Source: Paragorgia papillata
Lineage: Eukaryota; Cnidaria; Anthozoa; Scleralcyonacea; Coralliidae
Reading direction: 5' to 3'
NCBI GenBank assembly: GCA_035771165.1
Contig: JAWNZC010000322.1
Coordinates: 6,124,501 to 6,188,500 of the forward strand
Length of the DNA stretch: 64,000 nt
Position numbers and translations under genes: made by a program. Position 1 is the first letter of the stretch. Each line of letters opens with the position of its first letter. Below the pieces are notes generated by a model that saw only the letters and a program-made list of their open reading frames with translations, was not told where the DNA came from and did no database searches. Shown piece after piece: positions 58,401 through 64,000 of this stretch.

Positions 58401-61400
58401 TTCGAGTTTGTATAAACAAAGTATCAGTTTACGTTTGTTGCTGAGCGGCACGGAACATTTTCATGATAAGAGACTTATTGTAGCTCTGAACTACAACATA
58501 ATTACTAGACAATTATTGCTGTAGGCTTGTAGCTCTAAATTAAGACGTCCCGTGTGTACGGCACGAATAATCAGCAATAAAATAAACAATTAAAGTATGG
58601 AAGTTCTACAAACATTTTGTTTTATGAAGTCGCCAGCTCTATAAAGAAGGGCAAGCGGTGAAGAACACGAGAAAATCGTAAAGAAGCGAGATGTAGCCGA
58701 GTTCTCCTCAGAGTGTCTTTATCAATTAACCTTTTCCAAGTGTCGTTACAACTCGATAAGTCCATCATTTTAGAAGACGAAAGGCTTCTGACTGACGGAT
58801 TTTGACTGTCTTCCACTGTCCCAGTCTGGACCGTCTGGTAGTTTGTCGTCCGGCTTTCTTGTTTTAACGACGGGGAAATAGACGGACGATGGAAATCTCT
58901 TCGTTTACCGGACTATAAAACACCCAACGAGTGACGACGATTTTTTGTGTCTAAAATATGCAATTTTAAATACCTGTGTCAACAGTCCGGTCCTTAGATA
59001 TCGGTCAGCGACCATTACCATTAGCAGAAGGACCTGTAAATGCCGCCATTTTGAAATTGAAAATGGTCACACTTTTCCCAACTCAAAAGTAATAGGAGCA
59101 CGCAGTCCAGGCATATACAGGTCAGTGATTGAACCTTATATAGCTCCGAACAAATAATCCAATACATTCGTAAGTCAATCTATTCGATCGCATGTGTCAG
59201 AAGGAGAAAAATCGCACAAAAATTCGCCTGTGGAAACGAGCCTTTAGGGTGCTGAGGGGACCCTTGGGAACACAAGAACATTGAGTTGGCAACTGCTGTT
59301 TCCCCCTTATTTCCACGCCATTGACTTCTGACCCCGCAGAATGCATTCCTTTACTGGCAGAAGTTTGAAGTGTGCATTTTCAAATAGTGTATGGTCTAAG
59401 TATTTATCAAGCGTGGGGAATCAACTCACTTTCAGATGCGACTTTCATACGGTGAACCAACACTAAATTCAACCACATGCAATCTGACCCAGTACCTGTG
59501 ACGTATGACACGAGTGTTGCTCGCATATTATTAGCGTATATGGTTACAACTCGTAACGTTGATATTGAGCTATGAAATTTGAATCTTCACACCGCTAAAA
59601 ACTTGTAGTTGGATAAACTCTAGTCAAGAACGTTTCTATAGAAACGCTTAGGGTTCTTTTAAAAGATTTTGCACCATTTCTCAGGTCGTAGTCAATAGAG
59701 ATTTGGTCTGGAAACCCGGCAAACTTCAAAGCGCCTATAATGAGCTGTGATTTTATGTTGAACTGTACCTTACACCGTCCACTTCCTTTGGTTTAGGTTT
59801 ATTAATATTTAAATAGCACGGTTGAGTTATTGAACTAAAACATTGCTATTGGATAATTCGTTCATTATACTAAAATACAATGGGTTCAACGACCGTTTAC
59901 CGTGCACAAAAATGCATAAAGGCGAACAAAAAAATAGAGCAAAGATTTTAGCTGAGTTTCCAGACCATATTTTGAATGACTATGCTCAGGTTGACGGTTA
60001 GCTAAACAACATGACGACACCATGCATATTTGAATCTTTTTTTGTGTACAAACAATCAAAACTAGTCTTCATTCGGAACCGGACAGACGTCTCGATTTTC
60101 GGTGCTGACCAAACCGATTGTGGCTTCTGAAGACGAGAATGTATTCATCGGTAAACACCAGATGCTATCTACCAAGGGTAAATTCACCCTAATTTTAAAG
60201 CTGATGGCGGGTTTGGAGTTGGGGTTGATTCTCTCTGGGCATTGCGTCTAGTGCCTGCCGTATTTATTGCAATCTCGTACCTAGAGCCTGCGATCCTTTT
60301 GGCCACCGCCTAGGATTCGAGGCTCTGGGGATCTCATCGTTGATTTGACGAGAGCGTAATTTTAATTATTAATGTGAATCTAAAAGTGATTTTTGTTTAA
60401 TTTTTAGAATTGCTAAAGCAAAGAAAGGTGTGTATATATAAATACTTTTAAATATTATAATGGTCAAAACATATAAACCAGGCAAAATATAATGTTTTAC
60501 ATTTTCTTAATTCATTTTCAATTTAGTTTTAAAGAAACCTAAAGATGAGGAAAGTTCAGAAATGGATACTTGTCAACAAGTAAGTCACATATCTATCCTC
60601 GTTTCCAGGGCTTTCTCGGTAAACTTAATAAAAATAATAATTACAGTTCTTGGCATTGCCACGCATTTTGCAAAGCCTCAATGCGTTTACAAAGTAGATA
60701 TACAATAAGTTAAAATACAATAATCTAAAAATTATTCCGTACTACATAAGTTAAAAAGATAAGTTTTTTAAACATTACTTAAATTTGGTACTGACTGACT
60801 CTGAGTTTCTAATGTTGGCAGGAAGAGCATTCCAGAGTCTGGGGGTAGCTATCAAGAAAGCACGGTCCCCATAAGTTACAGAGGTAGACCTGAGGACCAT
60901 AAAAAGTCCCTTAGAATTAGAGCGCAAATTACGAGCTGGAGCGTAATCAGTGTAATATTTGGAGGTCTGGTAAACGACAAACCCGATGCTCTGCCTTTTT
61001 GTTGTGAAATTTTTTTCGTCGCGTCGAAACCAGTCACTATTCTCAGCTTTCTTGTATGTCGATTTAAAACCACAAAACCACAATGTCTTGCATGTATATG
61101 AACATGCAGTATACTGTGTATAATATAAAAGTGCCAACGAGTATTTCATTTCATATAGATACTTTAATATCTGATTTTTCAGTTTTCATCAGAGATTGTG
61201 ATTAACTAACTGGCAGTTATAATTAATACAATTGGCGCTTTGTAACACACTCGAGTAAAAACTGGTTTTGTAATGTCTGTTTCAGCAGGAGAAAATGGTC
61301 CTGAATGTGCAGAAAGATGGCGAGAAAACGAAACTTGGGAACGATCAGAGCATTACTGCCCTTTCGTCATCCACGAATTCAGTGTGTAGTGCTGTAGTGA

Positions 61401-63542
61401 AGACTGGAATTATCCAGCCTAACATCGCGAATCATTCCATAAATAAGAATCAAGGTCAACCTTCAACTCAACCTTCAACCCAACCTTCAACTCAACCTCA
61501 AGTTTCAGTTCAATCCGAAGTTCCAGTTAAACCACAAGTTCCAGATCAAGCCCAAGTTTCAGCCCATTCTAAAGTTTCAGCTCAACTCCAAGCTCCAGCT
61601 CAACTTCGAGTTCCAGTTCAGCTTCAACCCCAAATTAAACTCCAAGTTCAAGGTCGACCCCAAGCTCAAGTTCCAGCCCAATCTAAAGTTCCAGTTTATT
61701 CCCAAGTTCCATTTAATCCCCAAGTTTCAGCTCAATCCAAAGTTCCTGTTAAACCTCAAGTTCCAGCTCAACCCAAAGTTTATGTTAAACCTCAAGTTCT
61801 AGCTCAACCCAAAGTTTCTGTTAAACCTCAAGTTCCAGTTAATTTCCAAGTTCCAATCAAATCACAAGTTCCAGTCAAATCACAAGTTCCAGTCAAATCA
61901 CAAGTTCCAGTCAAATCACAAGTTCCAGTCAAATCACAAGTTCCAGTTAATCTCCAAGTTTCAGTTCAACCTAAAATTCCATTTCAACCCAAAGTTCCAG
62001 TTCAAGCTAAAGTTCAAATTCAACCCCAAGTTCTAGCTCAACCCCAAATTCCCGTTAAAAGCCAAGTTCTAGTTCCAGCTCAAACTCTAGTTCAACCACA
62101 ATCTCTAATTCAACCCAACGTTCGTCCTCAACAACAAGTTCCAACAATAAATTGTGGTCAATTCACAACTACCACTAAACCAAAAGTTACAGGCAGGACT
62201 ATATTAGATATGTTGGAAACTAATACTGGACGGATTTCCCAACTAATAAATAACAGCATAGAAAATAAAGTTCTGGTGAATCAAATTAAAAAGCCAGCAG
62301 CAGTTACAACTACAAATGCGTTGCCATCCTGTTCTTTTCAAAATTTATCGCATCCACAACTGGCCCAAATCTCTCCACCAAGAAGCATCAAATCACCAAG
62401 TGCCTTGTCAGTCTCACCACCTTCTCATTCTAGCCCAAATAGACTTACAGGTGTAAATATTTCTCCAGTGAGACAGATATCTAGTGATGCAGGAAAGTTC
62501 AACCCTGTAAGTCCTGTCTCTACCAAAAGGCTGTCCTCATGCAGTTTAATGTCATCTCCAACGTTACCTCCAAAAAATAATCACGATTCTCCACCATCAC
62601 CAGTATCCTCCAGACAAAATTACAATTATATTAATAATTTACCAAGTTCTCCAAGTTTGGGTTACAAATTTGCATTGCAATCACAGAATACGAACGGAGA
62701 GAATCTTCAAAGAACATCACATTCTAACGCTCTGACCACGAGCTACATGGGCTTGACGTCACCAGTTAAATCTAAACCTCAAATGACAGCAACATCTCTT
62801 TTAAATTCTATAGCAAGGTAGGTACCCAAAGCTCTTTTAACATTCATTATTGTCATGGGCAGCGGAACATAGGCTATAGACCCTTTTAATAAGTATAGAA
62901 TACGTAATTTTCACCCTTTGACGTCAATTTCTTTTCAATTTTTCTTTTGACCTCTTTTCAATTACGTTTATTGTCTTAGCTTTTGTATATTTTCAATAGA
63001 ATTAAAAAGGCTGAAAATGACGTCAAGTGCTGAAAATGACGTACTCTGCATTATTAAAAGGGTGCCTTCCCTATATCTCTGGAAATGCGGCTAAGAATGG
63101 CCTATGAATTGCTGGAAGGGGTCAAAATACAATCCTAATTATCATTCTATTGATGAATTAGCCCCCTCCAGTATAAAACATCTTCCACCGTGTTCATATG
63201 GTTATGTGATATTCGTGTGCATAGTTGCGATTACAGCGATTAGTTTTATCTTTTTTTCCAGATCCAGTATGTCGCAAAGTCCTGTAGTTCCCTCAAATTC
63301 TTCATTACTTGGTCAGTCATCAGTATTAAGTCCTTCCATTCAAAATCCTCTTCAGAATATAACAACATCACTAAGCACTAATCCTCACAACATATCGTCG
63401 ATAATGGCAATGCAAAACAATGTCATTCAAAATAAGCCTTTGACAGTACAAGGAATCTTTCCTACTGCTTTAAGTAACTTCTCTGGTTTACAGCGACAGT
63501 TTGCTAACCAACCAGTTATGCACAGAAACACAACTACTAAAG
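37604..63542 (+). CDS. UBN: Ubinuclein (HIRA histone-chaperone complex subunit), 22 exons
   Basis: Ubinuclein works with HIRA and CABIN1 to deposit histone H3.3 independently of replication in the nucleus. I assembled 22 coding exons, all with AG/GT borders and matching phases, giving about 1,191 codons before the last visible donor. Landmarks: N-terminal VRFQLELTDSTD and FPEFSYLELIG; helix ALAKKFEEKY; the Hpc2-related HIRA/H3.3-binding domain (residues about 98-151: DLVDVTYGYDITDTFVDDSEA, then HGGFYINMGELNFRP); a Lys-rich segment; and the ubinuclein middle domain (about 310-563: LPPSLILNIQKLIEAARKAG, ALFLPCTKDTLLKRAKN, WPKGWMTTR). A large Pro/Gln/Val repeat exon follows. Vertebrate UBN1/UBN2 are of similar length. 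The gene ends beyond the window, or in the 63562 stop if the last donor is unused. Confidence 0.93.
37872..37967 (+). CDS. UBN: Ubinuclein exon 2
   Basis: CTCACAG acceptor, TAC|GTAAGT donor, phase 0. Encodes EEIRALAKKFEEKY, a signature helix of the family. Confidence 0.9.
38162..38212 (+). CDS. UBN: Ubinuclein exon 3
   Basis: 17 codons, APKVVKKNKASRKDRFQ, phase 0 on both sides. Basic lead-in to the HIRA-binding domain. Confidence 0.88.
38213..40227 (+). other. UBN: Ubinuclein intron 3
   Basis: AT-rich with no open frame or repeat family recognised. The small open frame at 38813-39013 lacks any domain. Confidence 0.5.
40228..40290 (+). CDS. UBN: Ubinuclein exon 4 (Hpc2-related domain)
   Basis: DLVDVTYGYDITDTFVDDSE: the acidic core that contacts HIRA/H3.3 in human UBN1. 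CGTTTAG acceptor, GCA|GTATGT donor, phase 0. Confidence 0.95.
40375..40405 (+). repeat. (GT)n/poly-G tract
   Basis: GTGTGTGTGTGTG followed by about 16 G in intron 4. Confidence 0.9.
40633..40736 (+). CDS. UBN: Ubinuclein exon 5 (Hpc2-related domain)
   Basis: HDELVPADWTTEHGGFYIN and MGELNFRP complete the domain. Donor AAAAAG|GTACTA, phase 2. Confidence 0.95.
40838..40963. repeat. Foldback MITE in ubinuclein intron 5
   Basis: TTGGATTCATCTAAGCCCGA and the inverse TCGGGTGAAGATGAATCTAA, with inner arms AATATTTAAGTC / GACTTAAATATT. Confidence 0.85.
41212..41254 (+). CDS. UBN: Ubinuclein exon 6
   Basis: Ser-Asp then basic SRKKKTPK; phase 2 in, phase 0 out (AAG|GTTTGG). Confidence 0.75.
41580..42600 (+). 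repeat. 1-kb (CCAAT)n satellite-like array
   Basis: CCAATCAAT/CCATCCAAT pentamer-type repeats fill most of intron 6. A near-perfect (CCCAT)n block lies at 42483-42560. Open frames here (NPINPINP) are artefacts. Confidence 0.97.
42600..42895 (+). other. Remainder of ubinuclein intron 6
   Basis: GACAGACAGACGGATGG short tandem at 42650-42672, then anonymous sequence up to the TTTACAG acceptor. Confidence 0.5.
42896..42993 (+). CDS. UBN: Ubinuclein exon 7
   Basis: Lys/Glu-rich charged segment (KKKEHKEKKTKEGKR). TTTACAG acceptor, CAG|GTCTGT donor, phase 2. Confidence 0.8.
43403..43483. repeat. Stem-loop repeat in ubinuclein intron 7
   Basis: ATCAACCCCAGTTTTCTTTG and the inverse CCAAGAAAACTGGGGTTGAT. 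Confidence 0.85.
43548..43790 (+). repeat. tRNA-derived SINE, copy 1
   Basis: CTCAGTGGTCAGAGCATTGC (A box), GTGGGTTAAATTCC (degenerate B box), then a body shared with copy 2 (GGTCTTACAATGTATATATT, CTAGAACATGCTATGTAATC). Confidence 0.88.
43826..44045 (+). repeat. tRNA-derived SINE, copy 2
   Basis: Better preserved head: GGCCTCC...GGAAGGCC acceptor arms, A box GGCTCAGTGG, B box GGGTTCAATTCC. The loop would place AGA as anticodon (Ser-like) but there is no long variable arm. It ends 52 bases before exon 8. Confidence 0.9.
44097..44513 (+). CDS. UBN: Ubinuclein exon 8
   Basis: Ser/Asn-rich linker, then LPEGLPPSLILNIQKLIEAA and FFNMDVNRILLQ, the start of the middle domain. Donor TTACA|GTAAGC, phase 2; reading through would stop at once. 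Confidence 0.9.
44690..44785 (-). repeat. tRNA-like SINE head within a palindrome, minus strand
   Basis: The minus strand reads GGTCGCGGGTTCGAATCCCA (B box). AGAAAACTCTACTTGGCCC and its inverse flank it, so the B box sits in the loop of a hairpin. The likely SINE body continues to about 44925. Confidence 0.7.
45070..45112 (+). CDS. UBN: Ubinuclein exon 9
   Basis: IETDSRKLNCRSRS, phase 2 in and phase 0 out, bridging exon 8 to the FLPC helix. Confidence 0.8.
45627..46085 (+). repeat. Direct repeat D, copy 1, with nested MITE
   Basis: GTTTAATGACTTCTAAAACG ... CCTGAAGACGTGAAAATGCT matches 46755-46893. After the nested element it continues as GGACGGTGTTGAGATTACTC, matching 47084 onwards. Confidence 0.85.
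45766..45898. mobile_element. Palindromic MITE GACTATGTGCACACGG
   Basis: GTGCACACGGTAACGTTTCC / inverse GGAAACGTTACCGTGTCCAC arms with CGAGCGTTTTC inside. Inserted in direct repeat D copy 1 next to GGCGTTGT. Confidence 0.85.
46100..46596. mobile_element. TTAA-bounded foldback MITE
   Basis: TTAA/AGGGCACATGACTCG and the inverse CGAGTCATATGCCCT/TTAA; arms about 130 bases. The interior is homologous to 18541-19001. Confidence 0.88.
46613..46735. repeat. GC-rich palindrome
   Basis: TTGTAACGTTTTTAAGGCCGCG and the inverse CGCGGCCTTAAAAACGTTAA, with GACGCGGCTAGCTCGACACG inside. Flanked by TGTCTTCTTTTAAA-type arms that also bracket the TTAA element. Confidence 0.8.
46750..47210 (+). repeat. Direct repeat D, copy 2, with nested MITE
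   Basis: Same sequence as copy 1 but interrupted at GGCGTTGTTTA by a different MITE. The tail (GGCGCGTCATCGGGCTTGCC) is inverted relative to copy 1's GGCAAGCTCGATGACGCGCC. Confidence 0.85.
46902..47072. mobile_element. 171-bp MITE, TTA target duplication (PIF/Harbinger-like), copy 2
   Basis: Same length and termini as the copy at 3636-3806, with TTA at 46899-46901 and 47073-47075. Confidence 0.92.
47297..47853. mobile_element. TTAA-bounded foldback MITE, 557 bp
   Basis: TTAA/AGTGCCTCTATGG and the inverse CCATAGAGGCACT/TTAA, with arms of about 120 bases (AAAATGTTTCCCGAAATTTT). Confidence 0.9.
47980..48066 (+). CDS. UBN: Ubinuclein exon 10
   Basis: AVYDYLALFLPCTKDTLLKR: family-conserved helix. 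TTTCCAG acceptor, CAG|GTGTGT donor, phase 0. Confidence 0.93.
48078..48374. mobile_element. 297-bp MITE with 7-bp target duplication, copy B
   Basis: Inverted ends CATAGTCAATCGAGATAT; GTGAAGT at 48071-48077 and 48375-48381. It starts 11 bases after ubinuclein exon 10. Confidence 0.9.
48661..49348. mobile_element. 688-bp TTAA-bounded element
   Basis: TTAA/GGTAATTCCTCAG and the inverse CTGAGGAATTACC/TTAA. The interior is AT-rich without an ORF. Confidence 0.85.
49376..50357. mobile_element. 982-bp element, TA target duplication
   Basis: CAATCAGTGACAAAA at the left and the inverse TTTTGTCACTGATTG at the right, with TA outside both. A second inner copy of the right end (GGTTGAAGTGTCCCAACT) at 49590-49632 suggests a nested or rearranged copy. 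Confidence 0.75.
50546..50585 (+). CDS. UBN: Ubinuclein exon 11
   Basis: VGRLREPLIKLRH; phase 0 in, phase 1 out (CACG|GTAAGT). Confidence 0.85.
50815..51070. repeat. Foldback element in ubinuclein intron 11
   Basis: GGAAGAAAACGGAGAATCAG and the inverse CCGATTTTCCGTTTTCTCCC; the outer arms share GGCTATGCA / TGCATAGCC. Confidence 0.8.
51481..51562 (+). CDS. UBN: Ubinuclein exon 12
   Basis: VEVAMPNQVKHYEEEMAKLS, as in vertebrate middle domains. Phase 1 in, phase 2 out. Confidence 0.88.
51647..51695 (+). CDS. UBN: Ubinuclein exon 13
   Basis: SSHKPCSDAATKNGEKK, a polar loop. ACCTAG acceptor, AAG|GTAATT donor, phase 0 out. Confidence 0.7.
51937..52099. repeat. Palindromic repeat with AACGTTTCGAGCGAAGGCCC
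   Basis: Arms AATATAGTAACTTAGGTTAG and inverse; the inner arms AACGTTTCGAGCGAAGGCCC are perfectly inverted. Confidence 0.9.
52412..53040 (+). repeat. tRNA-derived SINE interrupted by a MITE
   Basis: The head GTAAGAGCACTGCACTGGCA plus GCGGGTTCAATTCCAGCC (52450-52495), and the body GGTCTCGGTTTAGTCTGATA (52951 on), match the SINEs at 43548-44045 but are separated by 430 bases. Confidence 0.8.
52520..52948. mobile_element. MITE with ACCGTAGAGTTC ends nested in a SINE
   Basis: TACCGTAGAGTTC at the left and the inverse GAACTCTATGGTA at the right. Subterminal GCTACTTTCGGGG (x3) at the left and CCGTTACTTTCGG (x2) at the right are in the same, not inverted, orientation. Probable TA duplication. Confidence 0.8.
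53173..53253 (+). CDS. UBN: Ubinuclein exon 14
   Basis: Acidic linker EPGVKVLEVDGENDKAEEA; CTAAAG acceptor, AAT|GTAAGA donor, phase 0 on both sides. Could be alternatively included. Confidence 0.65.
53706..53854 (+). repeat. 75-bp tandem duplication spanning a MITE end
   Basis: AATATGGTGGGACTAAACTT starts at 53706 and again at 53781. Each copy ends with GGCCATTTAAACG, the terminus of the following element. Confidence 0.92.
53833..54107. mobile_element. 275-bp palindromic MITE TAAGTCGCGACTTA
   Basis: TAGGCCATTTAAACG / CGTTTAAATGTCTA ends with four AAGTCGCGACTT palindromic blocks and an inner GTGTTCGCGACTTAAATAGG arm. Confidence 0.88.
54324..54400 (+). CDS. UBN: Ubinuclein exon 15
   Basis: GKRTIVPKRFVWKEDIR; conserved FxW segment of the middle domain. 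Phase 2 out (CAG|GTTTGG). Confidence 0.88.
54584..54671 (+). CDS. UBN: Ubinuclein exon 16
   Basis: NLLCDVVKIKVELYLMSKS and TTAEEALK match the LLCEIVRVK region of vertebrate UBN. Phase 0 out. Confidence 0.92.
55141..55196 (+). CDS. UBN: Ubinuclein exon 17
   Basis: GFLETEVRPIWPKGWMTTR: the most conserved motif of the middle domain. Phase 2 out. Confidence 0.95.
55235..55815 (+). repeat. (ATTCC/CTATTC)n pyrimidine-rich array
   Basis: CATTC, then TATTCCACTC / TATTCCCACTC units with higher-order repetition, fill intron 17 and end (CACT)n about 20 bases before the exon 18 branch/acceptor region. Confidence 0.96.
55854..55904 (+). CDS. UBN: Ubinuclein exon 18
   Basis: ILYRESKHAHAKVTST, end of the middle domain. 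Donor CTGT|GTAAGT, phase 2. Confidence 0.88.
55975..56100. repeat. MITE with CTCGTA(T/G)CCAGGCG ends
   Basis: ACCTCGTATCCAGGCG at the left and the inverse CGCCTGGCTACGAGG at the right. Confidence 0.75.
56227..56432. repeat. Foldback element 1 in ubinuclein intron 18
   Basis: CATAATCTCGACTGCGCTCA / inverse TGATGCGCAGTCGAGACTATG, with AATTGAAATAAGTTTAATCC matching the left arm inverted. Confidence 0.8.
56477..56687. repeat. Foldback element 2 in ubinuclein intron 18
   Basis: TTTGCAACTCACTTTTCA / inverse TGAAAAGTGAGTTGCAAA, with GAACTTGCGAACTTCGGAAC internal motifs. Confidence 0.88.
57095..57361. mobile_element. 267-bp TTAA-bounded MITE
   Basis: TTAA/AGTGCATATAAAACCTCC and the inverse GGAGGGTTTATGTGCACT/TTAA. 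Confidence 0.85.
57530..57605 (-). repeat. tRNA-like SINE head or tRNA pseudogene
   Basis: The minus strand reads TAGTGGTTAGTATC (A box) and GGGAGTTCGAACCCTGG (B box). The intervening arm does not form a standard anticodon stem. Confidence 0.6.
57655..59243. mobile_element. 1.6-kb foldback element, TTA target duplication
   Basis: AGGCCCGCTTACACAGGCG and the inverse CGCCTGTGGAAACGAGCCT, with TTA at 57652-57654 and 59244-59246. Arms of about 180-200 bases include an AAAATGGCGG / CCGCCATTTT block. No ORF for a transposase. Confidence 0.85.
57827..58215. repeat. Inverted pair of CCAGGGCCATTTGT repeats nested in the 1.6-kb element
   Basis: GGGCCATTTGTAGGGAACTG with ATGACCCTGGTGGAGGC (57838-57910) recurs inverted at 58140-58200. 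Confidence 0.8.
59687..59984. mobile_element. 298-bp MITE with 7-bp target duplication, copy C
   Basis: CGTAGTCAATAGAGAT ... GAATGACTATG; CTCAGGT at 59680-59686 and 59985-59991. Homologous to 48078-48374 in reverse orientation. Confidence 0.9.
60408..60427 (+). CDS. UBN: Ubinuclein exon 19 (20-base microexon)
   Basis: TTTTTAG acceptor and AAAG|GTGTGT donor. Phase 2 in, phase 1 out; encodes only IAKAKK plus split codons. Required to keep frame between exons 18 and 20. Confidence 0.65.
60527..60579 (+). CDS. UBN: Ubinuclein exon 20
   Basis: LKKPKDEESSEMDTCQQ; ATTTAG acceptor, CAA|GTAAGT donor, phase 0 out. Confidence 0.7.
60775..61150 (-). pseudogene. Non-LTR retrotransposon C-terminal fragment, minus strand
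   Basis: Ends LIATPRLWNALPANIRNSES, the conserved tail of CR1-like reverse-transcriptase ORFs, in ubinuclein intron 20. 5'-truncated with no catalytic motif. Confidence 0.8.
61286..62817 (+). CDS. UBN: Ubinuclein exon 21 (repeat-bearing, 1.5 kb)
   Basis: Residues about 588-1097. It begins with polar sequence, then about 45 degenerate copies of a [PA]-V-x-x-[QK]-V hexapeptide, including five nearly perfect PVKSQV units near 61850-61945, then Ser/Pro-rich sequence. Likely disordered. Donor CAAG|GTAGGT, phase 2. Confidence 0.85.
61850..61950 (+). repeat. 18-bp coding minisatellite
   Basis: CCAGTCAAATCACAAGTT repeated five times without change apart from the edges, inside ubinuclein exon 21. 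Confidence 0.95.
63262..63542 (+). CDS. UBN: Ubinuclein exon 22 (last visible)
   Basis: TTTTCCAG acceptor; Ser/Asn/Gln-rich (SMSQSPVVPSNSSLLGQ). A donor AAAG|GTAATT at 63542 implies at least one more exon outside the window; if unused, the frame stops at 63562. Confidence 0.75.
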
Positions 63543-63601
63543 GTAATTGTTTTGTAGTTTGACGTGTTTAATTCAGGTTATTATACATAGATATAAACAG
63601 A

Positions 63602-63771
63602 TATAGAGCGTTTTCATCTGACGTCACGGCGGCCATATTGGTGTACCAAAACAATGAAATGGCGACCATATTGGTGTACGGTATGGGAATTAGCTCTTTC
63701 TTATTCAAATATTTTGTACTGTTTCACCACCCCAATGGGGCCACCGATCACGTGAGTGAAAACGGTCTATA
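63602..63771. repeat. Foldback element GACGTCACGGCGGCC, uninterrupted copy
   Basis: TATAGAGCGTTTTCATCTGA and the inverse CACGTGAGTGAAAACGGTCT; reference copy for those at 28936-30040 and 31340-31475. It starts 60 bases after the last ubinuclein exon. Confidence 0.85.
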
Positions 63772-64000
63772 GGAGGTATAGATTGCGGACCCAGAACAGA
63801 ATCACTGTTTCGACAGTCGTCCCACTTTTGAGCTCCAAAATGGCGGCTCAAGCGGGCAAATTCGAGATGGCGGCTGAACCTTGGTTATTGCATAACCTTA
63901 TTTATAATATATACATGCGACCATTGGGTACTAATATACAACATTGTCTAATATAATATTAACCAATATCACCTTCGTAAATTCTACTATAATAGACGAT
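63772..64000 (+). other. Window end, no feature recognised
   Basis: Contains an AAAATGGCGGCT / GAGATGGCGGCT direct repeat. Probably intron of ubinuclein. Confidence 0.3.

Noticed and set aside
1..64000. CRISPR arrays, prokaryotic operons or viral genomes
   Set aside because: No regularly spaced direct repeats with unique spacers, no ribosome-binding-site-led gene clusters and no viral structural or replication gene; introns and repeat content are eukaryotic.

Overview
This is eukaryotic, AT-rich, intron-containing animal DNA. It shows GT..AG introns, a metazoan interferon-regulatory-factor (IRF) DNA-binding domain in two genes, a ubinuclein gene with animal domain layout, fragments of CR1/L2-like non-LTR retrotransposons, Pol III-derived SINEs and a very dense population of short foldback (MITE-like) elements. 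The mix fits an early-branching marine animal, most likely a cnidarian such as an anthozoan. That assignment is inference; no organism-specific marker gene is present.

Layout. 0.1-1.9 kb: an IRF-domain gene on the minus strand. 1.9-10.9 kb: repeats and anonymous AT-rich DNA. 10.9-16.1 kb: a second IRF-domain gene on the plus strand, which I assemble into five frame-compatible exons (289 aa). The two IRF genes are head to head about 9 kb apart. 16.1-24.9 kb: no gene recognised; microsatellites, a 5S-rRNA-like SINE and large palindromes. 24.9-30.8 kb (minus): a three-exon gene assembled here by splice phase, encoding a signal peptide followed by a Gln/Tyr/Asn-rich low-complexity tail (212 aa); I do not recognise the family. 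31-33.3 kb: several foldback elements. 33.35-35.78 kb (plus): an intronless 809-aa protein combining a 2-oxoglutarate/Fe(II) dioxygenase domain, a TPR-like segment and an F-box. 37.6-63.5 kb (plus): a ubinuclein (HIRA-complex histone H3.3 chaperone subunit) gene with 22 coding exons, all phase-consistent, about 1,191 aa before its last donor; the 3' end probably lies beyond the window.

The genes do not form an operon or obvious pathway. IRFs are nuclear transcription factors, ubinuclein is a nuclear chromatin-assembly factor, the dioxygenase/F-box protein is a candidate oxygen-dependent ubiquitin-ligase adaptor, and the Q/Y-rich protein is predicted to be secreted.

Most of the remaining sequence is mobile-element debris that is unusually well preserved. 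There are elements with exact 3-bp TTA, 5-bp, 7-bp, 8-bp and TTAA target duplications, one occupied site with its empty-site paralogue about 550 bp away, a MITE nested inside a SINE, and a retrotransposon fragment that splits a foldback element. No rRNA gene, canonical tRNA gene, CRISPR array or prokaryotic feature was found. All exon borders were read by eye from splice motifs and frame; transcript data would be needed to confirm them.
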